A DNA stretch of 27,879 nucleotides from Bacillota bacterium (GCA_021810725.1 JAJZIE010000007.1:1-27879); one strand, 5' to 3'; numbered from the stretch's first letter, positions 8,856 through 16,201 are shown. Numbers and translations are program-made. Notes: generated from the sequence alone by a model not told the origin.

Positions 8856-9266
8856 GTGAGCCACGTAGCGCACGCGTCAGCGGATGTGGGCCGCGAGGCC
8901 CTGCGGCAGGACGCTGCACTTTATGTCCGGCGCACATTGCGATCGGGCCAGAAGATCGCCCACCGCGGCGACGTCATCGTGCTCGGTGACGTGCACGCCG
9001 GAGCGGAGATCCAGGCCGCCGGCGATGTTCTCGTGTTCGGGCACTTGCGTGGCGTGGTGCACGCGGGGGCGGACGGGAGCGACGGCGCGATGGTCTGCGC
9101 ATGGCGTCTGGAGCCGGTGCAGCTGCGCATCGGTCACGTCATCGCGCGGCCGCCTGACGCGCACGAGGATCAGCCGCAGGCACCGGAGATCGCCCGGGTC
9201 GAGCAGGGACAGGTCATCATCGAACGTGCCGTGAGACCGGAAGACGGGAGGATGGCTCGTGGGTGA
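8856..9266 (+). CDS. minC: Septum-site determining protein MinC, C-terminal domain only
   Basis: Division inhibitor component that binds MinD. The 136-aa product is a complete MinC C-terminal beta-helix domain: LRSGQKIAHRGDVIVLGDVHAGAEIQAAGD, then VFGHLRGVVHAGADG, then LEPVQLRIGHVIARPPD. The N-terminal FtsZ-inhibiting domain (about 100 residues in typical 200-230-aa MinC proteins) is missing, and the 83 bp between the mrdA stop and this start cannot encode it. Start is GTG at 8856 with AGGGGA about 7 bases upstream; no other ATG, GTG or TTG is in frame after the mrdA stop. It overlaps minD by 8 bp. Either MinC works without that domain here, or the domain is elsewhere or lost. Confidence 0.87.
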   Translation: MSHVAHASADVGREALRQDAALYVRRTLRSGQKIAHRGDVIVLGDVHAGAEIQAAGDVLVFGHLRGVVHAGADGSDGAMVCAWRLEPVQLRIGHVIARPPDAHEDQPQAPEIARVEQGQVIIERAVRPEDGRMARG

Positions 9267-10053
9267 GGTTATCGTCATCACTTCCGGGAAGGGCGGCGTA
9301 GGCAAGACGACGACGACGGCCAATCTGGGCGTTGCCCTTGCCCAGCTCGGCCTCAAGACGTGCCTGGTCGACGCCGACATCGGACTGCGCAACCTTGATG
9401 TGGTGCTTGGTCTCGAGAATCGCATCGTCTATGACCTGGTGGATGTCGTCGAAGGGTTCTGCCGCCTGCGGCAGGCCCTGATCCGCGACAAGCGCCTCGA
9501 TGGCCTGAGCCTGCTGCCGGCCGCCCAGACCAAGGACAAGACCGCCGTGACGCCCGAGCAGATGCGCGCGGTGACGGAGGAGCTCCGCCAGGAGTTCGAC
9601 TATGTCCTGGTCGACAGCCCCGCCGGCATCGAACAGGGCTTCAAGAACGCGATCGCGGGAGCGGATCGCGCCCTGATCGTGGCGACGCCCGAGGTGGCGT
9701 CGGTGCGCGACGCCGACCGCATCATCGGCCTCCTGGAAGCGGCCGAGATCCCGCCCGCCCGCCTGATCGTGAACCGGCTCAGGCCGGGCATGGTGCGCAA
9801 GGGCGACATGATGAGCGTCGACGACATCGTGGACATCCTCGCGATCGACCTGATCGGCGTCGTGCCCGAAGACGAGCAGATCGTCGTCACGACGAACCGC
9901 GGCGAGCCTGCGGCGCTCTCGCACGACTCGCGCGCAGGCGAGTCGTACCGCGCGATCGCGCGCCGCATCCGCGGCGATGAGGTGCCTTTCGCCGAGATGG
10001 ACGAACCGGCAGGCTTCTTCGGCCGGCTGCGTCGCATCTTCGGACAGGCTTGA
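9259..10053 (+). CDS. minD: Septum-site determining ATPase MinD
   Basis: ParA/MinD-type ATPase that binds the membrane when ATP-loaded and recruits MinC. Length is 264 aa. The deviant Walker A motif GKGGVGKTT is at residues 10-18 with signature Lys11 and Lys16. Switch region CLVDADIGLRNLDVVLGLENR and the Walker B-like DYVLVDSPAGIE follow. The C-terminal residues GFFGRLRRIFG form the amphipathic membrane-targeting helix. It starts with GTG at 9259, preceded by GGGAGGA, inside the end of minC. It sits in an intact minC-minD-minE set. Confidence 0.96.
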   Translation: MGEVIVITSGKGGVGKTTTTANLGVALAQLGLKTCLVDADIGLRNLDVVLGLENRIVYDLVDVVEGFCRLRQALIRDKRLDGLSLLPAAQTKDKTAVTPEQMRAVTEELRQEFDYVLVDSPAGIEQGFKNAIAGADRALIVATPEVASVRDADRIIGLLEAAEIPPARLIVNRLRPGMVRKGDMMSVDDIVDILAIDLIGVVPEDEQIVVTTNRGEPAALSHDSRAGESYRAIARRIRGDEVPFAEMDEPAGFFGRLRRIFGQA

Positions 10054-10062
10054 GGTGCGGCC

Positions 10063-10326
10063 ATGTTGAATCTCTTCGGGCGCAACCAAAGCCGCGACGT
10101 GGCCAAGAACCGCCTGCGCAACGTGCTGGCGCACGACCGCGCGGACACGTCGCCCGAGTTCATGGAGCACCTGCGCAACGATGTCATGCGCATCGTCAGC
10201 GAATATGTCGAGGTCGGAGGACAGGGCGTCGACCTGCAACTCCAGTCGGTCGAGGACCATGTCGCTCTGGTCGCGAACATTCCCGTGAAACAACTGCGCC
10301 GCAGGGGCAGGCAGGGGAACAATTGA
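10063..10326 (+). CDS. minE: Cell division topological specificity factor MinE
   Basis: Small MinD-ATPase activator that drives Min oscillation. Length is 87 aa, as expected. The N-terminus MLNLFGRNQS is the membrane-targeting stretch, followed by KNRLRNVLAHDRADTSPEFM, the conserved MinD-binding region, and the dimer-forming beta-alpha domain (MRIVSEYVEV, QSVEDHVALVANIPV). It lies 9 bp after minD. MinE is absent from Bacillus, which uses DivIVA/MinJ, but is found in many Clostridia, so this helps place the organism. Confidence 0.94.
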   Translation: MLNLFGRNQSRDVAKNRLRNVLAHDRADTSPEFMEHLRNDVMRIVSEYVEVGGQGVDLQLQSVEDHVALVANIPVKQLRRRGRQGNN

Positions 10327-10330
10327 CACC

Positions 10331-10358
10331 GCGGCGCCTGCTCAATTGCAGGCGCCGC
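10331..10358 (+). terminator. Hairpin between minE and rodA
   Basis: Perfect 11-bp inverted repeat: GCGGCGCCTGC (10331-10341) pairs with GCAGGCGCCGC (10348-10358), loop TCAATT. It begins 4 bases after the minE stop, where a terminator is expected. No T-run follows, so it may be a weak or factor-assisted terminator or an RNA-stabilising 3' hairpin. Confidence 0.5.
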
Positions 10359-10360
10359 AG

Positions 10361-10369
10361 TGCTAGAAT
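10361..10369 (+). promoter_or_regulatory. Possible extended -10 element before rodA
   Basis: TGCTAGAAT fits an extended -10 box (TGn then TAGAAT). No good -35 hexamer lies 16-18 bases upstream because that space is the minE hairpin. If used, transcription would start near 10376, at or past the first possible rodA start codon. Confidence 0.3.
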
Positions 10370-10375
10370 GAGCGG

Positions 10376-11662
10376 GTGTCCCAGGTGCGCGACAAGGCAC
10401 CATCGGTCGTGCCGGCGCGCATGTCGCGCTTTGCCGTCGCGCCGACGGACCAAGCGAAGGGAGGGAAGGTCTGGCCCGCGGAGCTTGGCGAGCCGTTCGG
10501 GCCGCCAGGGGCCGCCGTGCCAGGTGACGTGGTACAGCGACTGCTGCGCATCGACTTCGGCCTTCTCCTCGTCGTCGCCCTGATCTGTCTTGGGTCGCTG
10601 CTCACGATCGCGTCCGCGACGCACTCCCTGCAGGGCGTCTCCCCGACGTACTATCCGGAGCATCAGGTCATCTGGCTGATGCTGGGGACGCTCGTCATGG
10701 TGGCGGTGGCGTCGGTGGACTATCGCAACCTGCGTCCGTACGCCGTCTACGGCTACGCGCTGGGTCTCTTTCTGCTCGCCCTTGTCATCGTCCACGGCTC
10801 GAGCGCCCTGGGGGCCGTGCGCTGGATCAAGATTCCCGGCGTGCCGTTCCAGCTCCAGCCGTCGGAGTTCGCGAAGATCTTCCTCGTAGTCGGACTAGCC
10901 GACCTTCTCGCCGCCAAGAAGAGCCTGACGCGGTGGCGCGATCTCGTCTCGCCGATCGTCTTCACGGCGGTGCCGGCGGCGCTCGTCTTCAAGCAGCCGG
11001 ACCTCGGCACGGCCCTCATCTTCGTCGCGATCCTGGTGGTCATGCTGTTCATGGCCGGAGCGCGCGTCTGGCACCTCCTCCTGCTCTTCGGCGGCGGCTT
11101 CGCCCTGATGGTTCTCTGGATCTATGCGCATATACGCTTCCATGTGCCGCTGCCCTTGATCCACTCCTACCAGCTCAACCGCCTGCTGATCTTTTTGAAC
11201 CCGAACGCCGACCCCAACGGCTCCGGCTACAACATCATCCAGTCGCTGATCTCGCTCGGGTCGGGCGGCATGTACGGCCTCGGCATCCACTCGAACCAGG
11301 CCATCCTGAGCTTCCTGCCGGAAAGCTCGACCGACTTCATCTTCGCGGTCGTGGGCCTGGACTTCGGCTTCGTCGGGGCGGGCGTGCTGCTGCTTTTGTA
11401 TCTCGTCTTCGTCTGGCGCGGCCTCAACGTGGTCAGCGACGTGCGCGACCAGTTCGGCATCCTGCTCGGCTCGGGCGTCCTCGCGATCATCGCGACGCAG
11501 GTGCTGATGAACGCCGGCATGGCCATGGCGGTGGTGCCCGTGGTAGGCGTGCCGCTGCCCTTCTTCAGCTATGGCGGATCCTCGGTGCTCGCCGACTTCA
11601 TCGGTCTTGGCATCCTCCTCAGCCTGCGGCTGCATCCGGGGCAGCTCACCTTCCGCTCCTAG
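10376..11662 (+). CDS. rodA: SEDS-family peptidoglycan glycosyltransferase RodA/FtsW
   Basis: Polytopic membrane glycan polymerase working with the class B PBP encoded upstream. Up to 428 aa with ten or so hydrophobic segments. Conserved features include QPDLGTALIF, the DPNGSGYNIIQSLISLGSGG loop, and PESSTDFIFAVVG with the essential aspartate, ending in VPLPFFSYGGSS. The family usually reads GEE after FAVxx; here it is GLD. The first ~55 residues are hydrophilic and unlike the family. GTG at 10376 has no good ribosome binding site; ATG at 10421 or a later GTG could be the true start. Context (mrdA upstream) favours RodA over FtsW or SpoVE. Confidence 0.9.
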   Translation: MSQVRDKAPSVVPARMSRFAVAPTDQAKGGKVWPAELGEPFGPPGAAVPGDVVQRLLRIDFGLLLVVALICLGSLLTIASATHSLQGVSPTYYPEHQVIWLMLGTLVMVAVASVDYRNLRPYAVYGYALGLFLLALVIVHGSSALGAVRWIKIPGVPFQLQPSEFAKIFLVVGLADLLAAKKSLTRWRDLVSPIVFTAVPAALVFKQPDLGTALIFVAILVVMLFMAGARVWHLLLLFGGGFALMVLWIYAHIRFHVPLPLIHSYQLNRLLIFLNPNADPNGSGYNIIQSLISLGSGGMYGLGIHSNQAILSFLPESSTDFIFAVVGLDFGFVGAGVLLLLYLVFVWRGLNVVSDVRDQFGILLGSGVLAIIATQVLMNAGMAMAVVPVVGVPLPFFSYGGSSVLADFIGLGILLSLRLHPGQLTFRS

Positions 11663-11710
11663 CTGCATGGCGGGACAGGCCGCAGCATAGGCTCTGCCGA
11701 GGTGGAAGCC

Positions 11711-12247
11711 GTGGGCAAGCTCTGGCTGCAGGTGGCCGTGGCCGCCGTGCTCGCAGGCCTCCTCGTGTGGGGCGAGCGCGGGGCCGGCGTGGCGGCGGGT
11801 TCGGTGCGCCATCTGGCGCGCACGTACATAAGCCAGCAGGTGAGCCTGCCGATCGCCGCGCAGAAGAAAGGCGGGTCCGCGTCGACGGCCGCCCAGGTCC
11901 CCCCGCAGTTCGCCTGGCCGCTCGTCGGAACGGTGCAGCGACACAAAGGCGGCGGCATCGAGATCCTGGCGCCTGGCGGCACGATCGTCAGGGCCGCGGC
12001 GAGCGGCACCGTCACGTCGGTGACCGCGTACGCCCCGGGACAGTCGGTCACGGTGCGGGGACAGGGCGTCACGATGAAGTACCTGCATCTCGGACCGTGC
12101 GACGTGCACCGCGGCGAGGCCGTGCGCCTCGGCCAGGTGCTCGGGGCGGTCAGCCACTTCGCGCCGGGCACAGCGTCGCATCTGACGCTCCAGGCTGAGC
12201 GGGGTGGCAAGCCGCTCGCCCTGCCGGACGCGCTGGGCGCGCCATGA
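11711..12247 (+). CDS. spoIVFA: SpoIVFA-like membrane protein with degenerate M23/LytM domain
   Basis: One N-terminal membrane helix (LWLQVAVAAVLAGLLVW) is followed by a linker and a LytM/M23 fold (residues ~80-175: APGGTIVRAAASGTVTSV, VTMKYLHLGPCDVHRGEAVRLGQVLG). Zinc ligands are incomplete: the usual HxxxD is HKGGGIE and the C-terminal HxH is HLT, so it is unlikely to be an active peptidase. In Bacillus SpoIVFA is such a protein and holds the SpoIVFB protease in check at the forespore membrane; here the next gene is spoIVFB-like, which supports the call. I chose GTG at 11711 because GAGGTGG (11699-11705) sits 5 bases before it; GTG at 11702 is possible but lacks such a site. Confidence 0.78.
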   Translation: MGKLWLQVAVAAVLAGLLVWGERGAGVAAGSVRHLARTYISQQVSLPIAAQKKGGSASTAAQVPPQFAWPLVGTVQRHKGGGIEILAPGGTIVRAAASGTVTSVTAYAPGQSVTVRGQGVTMKYLHLGPCDVHRGEAVRLGQVLGAVSHFAPGTASHLTLQAERGGKPLALPDALGAP

Positions 12248-13134
12248 GGTCGCCCCTGCCGCGTCCGCATCCGCTGCTCCTGATCCTGCTCGCGATCGGC
12301 GTGCTGCTCGGACAGGGCACGGCGCTCGTAGTCTACATCGGCACCCTGATCCTGCACGAATCGAGCCACGTCGCCGTCGCGCGCAGCCTCGGGCTGCGCG
12401 TCGGCCGCATCGATCTCTACCCCTTCGGCGGGCAGGCGGAGATCCCAGACCTCGAACTGGCGGGGCCGCTGGTCGAGGCCCTCGTCGCGATCGCGGGACC
12501 CCTCGCCAACCTGGTGGCGGTGGCGGCCGCCGCCCTGGTGATGCGCTACGGGCTCGCGGGCGCGGCGCGCGGCGATCTCCTTTTGGACGTCAACCTCGCG
12601 ATGCTCGCGGTGAACCTGCTGCCGGCCTATCCGCTCGACGGCGGCAGGATCTTCCACGCCTTGCGCAGCCGGGCGATCGGCTGGACGCCCGCCGGCCGCG
12701 AGGCCCTGCTGCTCGGGCGGCTGATCGCGTTCGCGCTTGCGGCCCTGGGTGTCCTGGCCCAGCTCATGGGCTATCCGGGCTGGCAGGCGGTGCTGCTCGC
12801 GGTCGTCATTCTCTGGGCCCAGCGCGGCATCGAGCGGCGCTCGCCGTTGAGCCGCTGGGCACTCTGGCTGAGGGCGCTCGCGGCCCTCTCGCGCGGCGAG
12901 GTGCTGCCGCTGCAGGCGTTCGCCGCGGCCTCCGGCAGCGAGCTGCGCCAGGTGCTGCGTCGACTGTTTGGCGGGCGGGCGCATCGCGTCTATGTCTACG
13001 AAGGCGGACGGGTCGTCGGGGCGCTGGACGACCAGGCCCTCTACGAGGCGGCACAGGACGGCGACCTGCGCCGCACGGTGGGGGAGATCCTCAGCAGGGA
13101 GGCCTCGAAGGATAGCCGCAGCCGTCGCGGGTGA
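12244..13134 (+). CDS. spoIVFB: Site-2 (M50) metalloprotease, SpoIVFB type
   Basis: Intramembrane zinc protease; in Bacillus SpoIVFB cleaves pro-sigmaK in the mother cell during sporulation. Length is 296 aa. The zinc motif HESSH is at residues 38-42 and NLLPAYPLDGGR supplies the third ligand Asp132, very close to the Bacillus positions. Other family features are the YPFGG turn and AGPLANL. Four to six membrane segments are followed by a C-terminal cytosolic part (HRVYVYEGGRVVGALDD) that resembles a single degenerate CBS unit. The ATG overlaps the upstream gene by 4 bp (ATGA), fitting an inhibitor-protease pair. The actual substrate in this organism is inferred. Confidence 0.88.
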   Translation: MRSPLPRPHPLLLILLAIGVLLGQGTALVVYIGTLILHESSHVAVARSLGLRVGRIDLYPFGGQAEIPDLELAGPLVEALVAIAGPLANLVAVAAAALVMRYGLAGAARGDLLLDVNLAMLAVNLLPAYPLDGGRIFHALRSRAIGWTPAGREALLLGRLIAFALAALGVLAQLMGYPGWQAVLLAVVILWAQRGIERRSPLSRWALWLRALAALSRGEVLPLQAFAAASGSELRQVLRRLFGGRAHRVYVYEGGRVVGALDDQALYEAAQDGDLRRTVGEILSREASKDSRSRRG

Positions 13135-13155
13135 TGATGAGGCCGAGGTGGTCCG

Positions 13156-13344
13156 ATGGCCACGGCATGCGGTGGCTGCAACGGCACGGGCGTCTGCCCG
13201 CGCTGCCTCGGCCGTGGCGTCGAGGAGTTTCCCTGGCGCGACGCGACGCTCTGCGAGGCGTGCGGCGGCCAGGGCACCTGCAGGGACTGCGCCGGCAGCG
13301 GAGAGGCTCCGCTTGTCAAGCCGGATGGCCCTACCTATACTTGA
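13156..13344 (+). CDS. Small DnaJ-type zinc-finger protein
   Basis: A 62-aa product with four CxxC pairs: C5GGC8, C14PRC17, C33EAC36 and C42RDC45, arranged as CxxCxGxG-like repeats as in the cysteine-rich domain of DnaJ. It has the spacing for two zinc sites and almost nothing else. The ATG at 13156 has GAGGTGG about 6 bases upstream, supporting expression. It lies between spoIVFB and rng. I do not recognise a named gene; role could be zinc-dependent protein or RNA binding. Confidence 0.68.
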   Translation: MATACGGCNGTGVCPRCLGRGVEEFPWRDATLCEACGGQGTCRDCAGSGEAPLVKPDGPTYT

Positions 13345-13358
13345 ACCAAACAAGTTTA

Positions 13359-13390
13359 CTGCCGTAAGCCTTGATGGCCGGCAGGGTTTT
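13359..13390 (+). terminator. Possible weak terminator before rng
   Basis: CTGCCG (13359-13364) pairs with CGGCAG (13379-13384), with an inner GCC/GGC pair and a TTGAT loop, followed by GGTTTT. A second small inverted repeat, ACTTG/CAAGT, lies just upstream at 13339-13355 over the stop of the small zinc-finger gene. Together they may end the upstream transcript or attenuate rng. Confidence 0.35.
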
Positions 13391-13407
13391 GGGAGTGAAG
13401 ACAAGCG

Positions 13408-15156
13408 GTGCGCCGCGAAATATTGGTGAACGTCGAGCCCCTCGAGACGCGTGCAGCGATCCTCGAGGATGGAGAGCTCGTCGAACTCATGGTGGAGCGT
13501 CCGATCCAGCAGCGGGCGGTGGGCAACATCTACAAGGGGCGCGTCGAGAACGTGCTCCCGGGCATGGAGGCCGCGTTTGTCGCCATCGGTCTCGAGAAGA
13601 ACGCGTTTCTGCACGTCGGCGACGCGGGCGCCCTCTACGACGAGGACGACGGCATCGAGGAACAGAAGACCCGCAAGTTTGTGAACATCGACGATGTGGT
13701 GCGTCCCAAGCAGGAGATCATGGTGCAGGTCGTCAAGGAGGCGATCGGCACCAAGGGCGCGCGCGTGACGGGCAACATCAGCCTGCCTGGACGGTATGTC
13801 GTGCTGACGCCGACGAACGACTTCATCGGCGTGTCGCGCCGCATCTCCGACGACAAGGAGCGCAATCGGCTCAAGGCCTGGGCCGAGGCCGCCAAGCCGG
13901 AGGGCGCCGGGGTGATCGTCCGCACCGTCGCCGAGGGCAGGCCCGAGGCGGAGCTGCAGCAGGACATGGACTTCCTGACGCGGCTCTGGCAGCGCGTCCA
14001 GCGCCGCGCGCAGGTGATGACGGCGCCGGCCCTGCTGCACAAGGACCTCGGCCTGACGTTCCGCATCGTGCGGGACATGCTCACCGACGAGGTGCAGCAC
14101 GTCTGGATCGACAACAAGGAGGAGTACGACCGGGTGGTCGAGCTCGCCGACACGATGTCGCCCGAGCTCAGAAAGCACATCCGGCTCTGGTCGACCGACC
14201 AGGCGAGCCTCTTCGACGCCTTCAACCTCGAACCGGAGATCGAGAACGCGATCCGGCGCAAGGTCTGGCTGCACTGCGGCGGCTACCTCGTGATCGACCA
14301 GACCGAAGCCTTGACCGTGATCGACGTCAACACCGGCAAGTTCGTCGGCAACCGCAACCTTCAGGAGACGGTCGTACGGACGAACCTCGAGGCGGCGGAG
14401 GAGATCGCCCGGCAGATCCGTCTTCGAGACCTCGCCGGCATCATCATTGTCGACTTCATCGACATGGACCGCCACGACGACCGCCAGAAGGTGCTGTCGA
14501 CGCTCGAGGACATGGTCCGGCGCGACCGCACGAAGGTGCACGTGCTCGGCCTGACGCAGCTCGGTCTCGTCGAGATGACGCGCAAGAAGGTCGGGCATGG
14601 GCTCGAGGGCATGCTGCTCCGGACCTGCCCGGACTGCGAGGGGCGCGGCCGCGTGCTCTCGGAGGAGACCATGGCGCAGAAGGTGCGGCGCGAGGTCCGG
14701 TCGCTCCTGAGGCGCGAGAATCAGGAGGCCGTGCTGGTCGAGGTGAACCCCGCCGTCGCGGCGCTGCTCATCGGCACCGGTGGCGCGCACCTGCGCGAGT
14801 TCGAGAAGGAGATCGGCCGCACGGTCCACGTGCGTGGCGCCGAGGACCTGCGCATCGAGACGATGCGGGTGAAGGCGGTCGGGACGCGCGAGGAGATCGA
14901 TCGGCTCGCCCGGCCGGTGCAGCCAGGCGAGGAGATCGAGATCCGCATCGAGGAGCCGCACCAGAGCAATCCGGACGACGGCATCGCGCGCGTCGAGGGC
15001 TACGTGATCGACGTGCAGGGCGGTGGCCACCTGGTGGGCGAGAAGGTCAAGGTGCATGTCACCGGGGCATTCCGCACCTTCGCCCGCGCCAAGCTCGTCG
15101 GCCAGCGCACGCGGCGCGCCGCGAAGGAGCCGGCGCCCAGCCGCGTTGACGCGTAA
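13408..15156 (+). CDS. rng: Ribonuclease G/E family endoribonuclease
   Basis: Endoribonuclease of the RNase E/G family acting in rRNA maturation and mRNA decay. Length is 582 aa. Order: RNase H-like start (ILVNVEPLETRAAILEDGELVEL), S1 domain (NIYKGRVENVLPGMEAAFVAIG), the catalytic DNase I-like region with Asp in VIDVNTGKF (~residue 305) and DFIDMD (~residue 349), and the zinc-link CPDCEGRGR (~residue 407), nearly the same positions as in E. coli RNase E. The C-terminal ~50 residues (EGYVIDVQGGGHLVGEKVKVHV) look like a TRAM domain. Starts with GTG at 13408; the ribosome binding site (GGGAG) is weak and distant. Its 3' end carries the rplU promoter. Confidence 0.93.
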   Translation: MRREILVNVEPLETRAAILEDGELVELMVERPIQQRAVGNIYKGRVENVLPGMEAAFVAIGLEKNAFLHVGDAGALYDEDDGIEEQKTRKFVNIDDVVRPKQEIMVQVVKEAIGTKGARVTGNISLPGRYVVLTPTNDFIGVSRRISDDKERNRLKAWAEAAKPEGAGVIVRTVAEGRPEAELQQDMDFLTRLWQRVQRRAQVMTAPALLHKDLGLTFRIVRDMLTDEVQHVWIDNKEEYDRVVELADTMSPELRKHIRLWSTDQASLFDAFNLEPEIENAIRRKVWLHCGGYLVIDQTEALTVIDVNTGKFVGNRNLQETVVRTNLEAAEEIARQIRLRDLAGIIIVDFIDMDRHDDRQKVLSTLEDMVRRDRTKVHVLGLTQLGLVEMTRKKVGHGLEGMLLRTCPDCEGRGRVLSEETMAQKVRREVRSLLRRENQEAVLVEVNPAVAALLIGTGGAHLREFEKEIGRTVHVRGAEDLRIETMRVKAVGTREEIDRLARPVQPGEEIEIRIEEPHQSNPDDGIARVEGYVIDVQGGGHLVGEKVKVHVTGAFRTFARAKLVGQRTRRAAKEPAPSRVDA

Positions 15157-15174
15157 CGCGATAGCCGGTAGAAT
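15146..15174 (+). promoter_or_regulatory. SigmaA-type promoter for rplU operon
   Basis: TTGACG (15146-15151) and TAGAAT (15169-15174) are separated by 17 bases, a near-consensus vegetative promoter. It overlaps the last codons of rng. Predicted start near 15181, giving a leader of about 70 nt ahead of rplU. Confidence 0.82.
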
Positions 15175-15180
15175 ACTCAT

Positions 15181-15247
15181 GTTTGCATACCGCTCGCAGC
15201 CGGTTTGAAGTCGCCTTGGGCGCACCGGCGGCGGCGTGTCGGGAGGC
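15181..15247 (+). promoter_or_regulatory. Structured 5' leader of rplU (candidate L21 leader)
   Basis: The untranslated leader folds into a compact element: GCCGGT (15199-15204) pairs with ACCGGC (15224-15229), enclosing CGCC/GGCG (15212-15215 with 15219-15222) on a TTG loop. Its place between promoter and rplU fits the autoregulatory L21 leaders known from Bacillota. I cannot verify a match to that RNA family. Confidence 0.5.
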
Positions 15248-15252
15248 AGAGC

Positions 15253-15564
15253 ATGTACGCAGTTGTGGAGACCGGCGGCAAGCAGTACCGCATGGCGCCG
15301 GGCGAGGTCGTCCGCGTCGAGAAGATCGGCGCGCCGGGCGAGGAGATCGTGTTCGAGCAGGTGCTTCTCCTGGTGCGCGACGACGGCACGGTCGCGGTGG
15401 GGAGCCCGTTCGTGCAGGGCGCCAAGGTGCGCGGCAAGGTCGCGGTCCATGGCAAGGCACGCAAGATTCTTGTCTTCAAGTACAAGCCCAAGGTCAACTA
15501 CCGCCGGCGCTACGGACACCGTCAGCCGTTCGCCGAAGTGCGGGTCGAAGCGATCGAGGGGTGA
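15253..15564 (+). CDS. rplU: 50S ribosomal protein L21
   Basis: Large-subunit protein that binds 23S rRNA. The 103-aa length and MYAVVETGGKQYRMAPGEVVRVEKI start are diagnostic, with the basic C-terminal block YKPKVNYRRRYGHRQPF. ATG at 15253 has GGGAGG (15241-15246) upstream. First gene of rplU-prp-rpmA; its TGA overlaps the prp start (GTGA). Confidence 0.97.
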   Translation: MYAVVETGGKQYRMAPGEVVRVEKIGAPGEEIVFEQVLLLVRDDGTVAVGSPFVQGAKVRGKVAVHGKARKILVFKYKPKVNYRRRYGHRQPFAEVRVEAIEG

Positions 15565-15881
15565 TCCGGGCCGAGGTGGTCCGTCGCGGCGGGCGGATCG
15601 TCCGCCTGCACGTGCACGGTCACGCAGGCATCGCGCCCTACGGCCAGGATCTCGTGTGCGCCGCGGTGTCGGCTCTCGTGCAAACGGCCGCCCTGGGACT
15701 GGGCAGGCTGGACCCCCAGGCGGCGACCGCCAGGGTGCGCGATGGCGACGTGCTCTGGCAGGGCGCAAGCGGCGAGGCCGGTCAGGTGATCCTCGAGACG
15801 TGCCTTCTGGGCATCCAGGATATTTCTGAAAGCTACCCGGGGGCGATCGCCCTCAGCGTCAAGGAGGAGGAGAACACATGA
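15561..15881 (+). CDS. prp: Ribosomal-processing cysteine protease Prp
   Basis: Cysteine protease (formerly YsxB) that removes the N-terminal extension of L27 during ribosome assembly in Bacillota. The 106-aa product has the catalytic pair in GHAG (His21) and DLVCAAVSAL (Cys33), essentially at the positions known from Staphylococcus Prp. Starts with GTG overlapping the rplU stop and overlaps rpmA by 4 bp (ATGA), so protease and substrate are coupled. Confidence 0.93.
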   Translation: MIRAEVVRRGGRIVRLHVHGHAGIAPYGQDLVCAAVSALVQTAALGLGRLDPQAATARVRDGDVLWQGASGEAGQVILETCLLGIQDISESYPGAIALSVKEEENT

Positions 15882-16144
15882 ACCTGCAGCTCTTCGCGCA
15901 CAAGAAGGGCGGCGGCTCGTCCCGCAACGGCCGCGACTCGCAGCCCAAGCGACTCGGTGTGAAGGCGTTCGGCGGCCAGAGCGTGCGCGCCGGCACCATC
16001 ATCGTCCGCCAGCGCGGCACGCGCGTGCGCCCCGGCGAGAACGTCGGCGTCGGTCGGGACCACACCCTCTACGCACTCACGGACGGGATCGTCGCCTTCG
16101 CGACGCGCGGCGACCGCTCCGAGGTGTCGGTGCAGCCCCTCTAG
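15878..16144 (+). CDS. rpmA: 50S ribosomal protein L27 with cleavable N-terminal extension
   Basis: Large-subunit protein whose mature N-terminus reaches the peptidyl-transferase centre. The 88-aa product begins MNLQLFAHKKGGGSSRNGRDS. The LQLF-AHKKGG junction matches the Prp cleavage site, so mature L27 should begin with AHKKGG. A strong ribosome binding site (AAGGAGGAGG, 15861-15870) precedes the ATG. The extension is only six residues, shorter than in Bacillus. Confidence 0.97.
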   Translation: MNLQLFAHKKGGGSSRNGRDSQPKRLGVKAFGGQSVRAGTIIVRQRGTRVRPGENVGVGRDHTLYALTDGIVAFATRGDRSEVSVQPL

Positions 16145-16164
16145 GATCATGCGACCAAATGCTC

Positions 16165-16201
16165 GGCGGTCGGCGCCCGCGCAAAGGGGGCGCTGACCGC
16201 C
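16165..16201 (+). terminator. Strong hairpin between rpmA and spo0B
   Basis: A 14-bp stem with one G-U pair: 16165-16178 pairs with 16188-16201, loop GCGCAAAGG. No T-run follows. The 3' arm ends on the base just before the spo0B TTG start and the hairpin contains the only plausible ribosome binding site (AAAGGGGG). It may weaken read-through from the ribosomal protein genes, or limit spo0B translation. Confidence 0.6.

Noticed and set aside
11659..15768. Very long open frame (over 1300 codons) on the reverse strand
   Set aside because: It lies antisense to rodA, spoIVFA, spoIVFB, rng and rplU. Its translation is His/Arg/Asp/Val-rich without domains, a codon-bias shadow in high-GC DNA.
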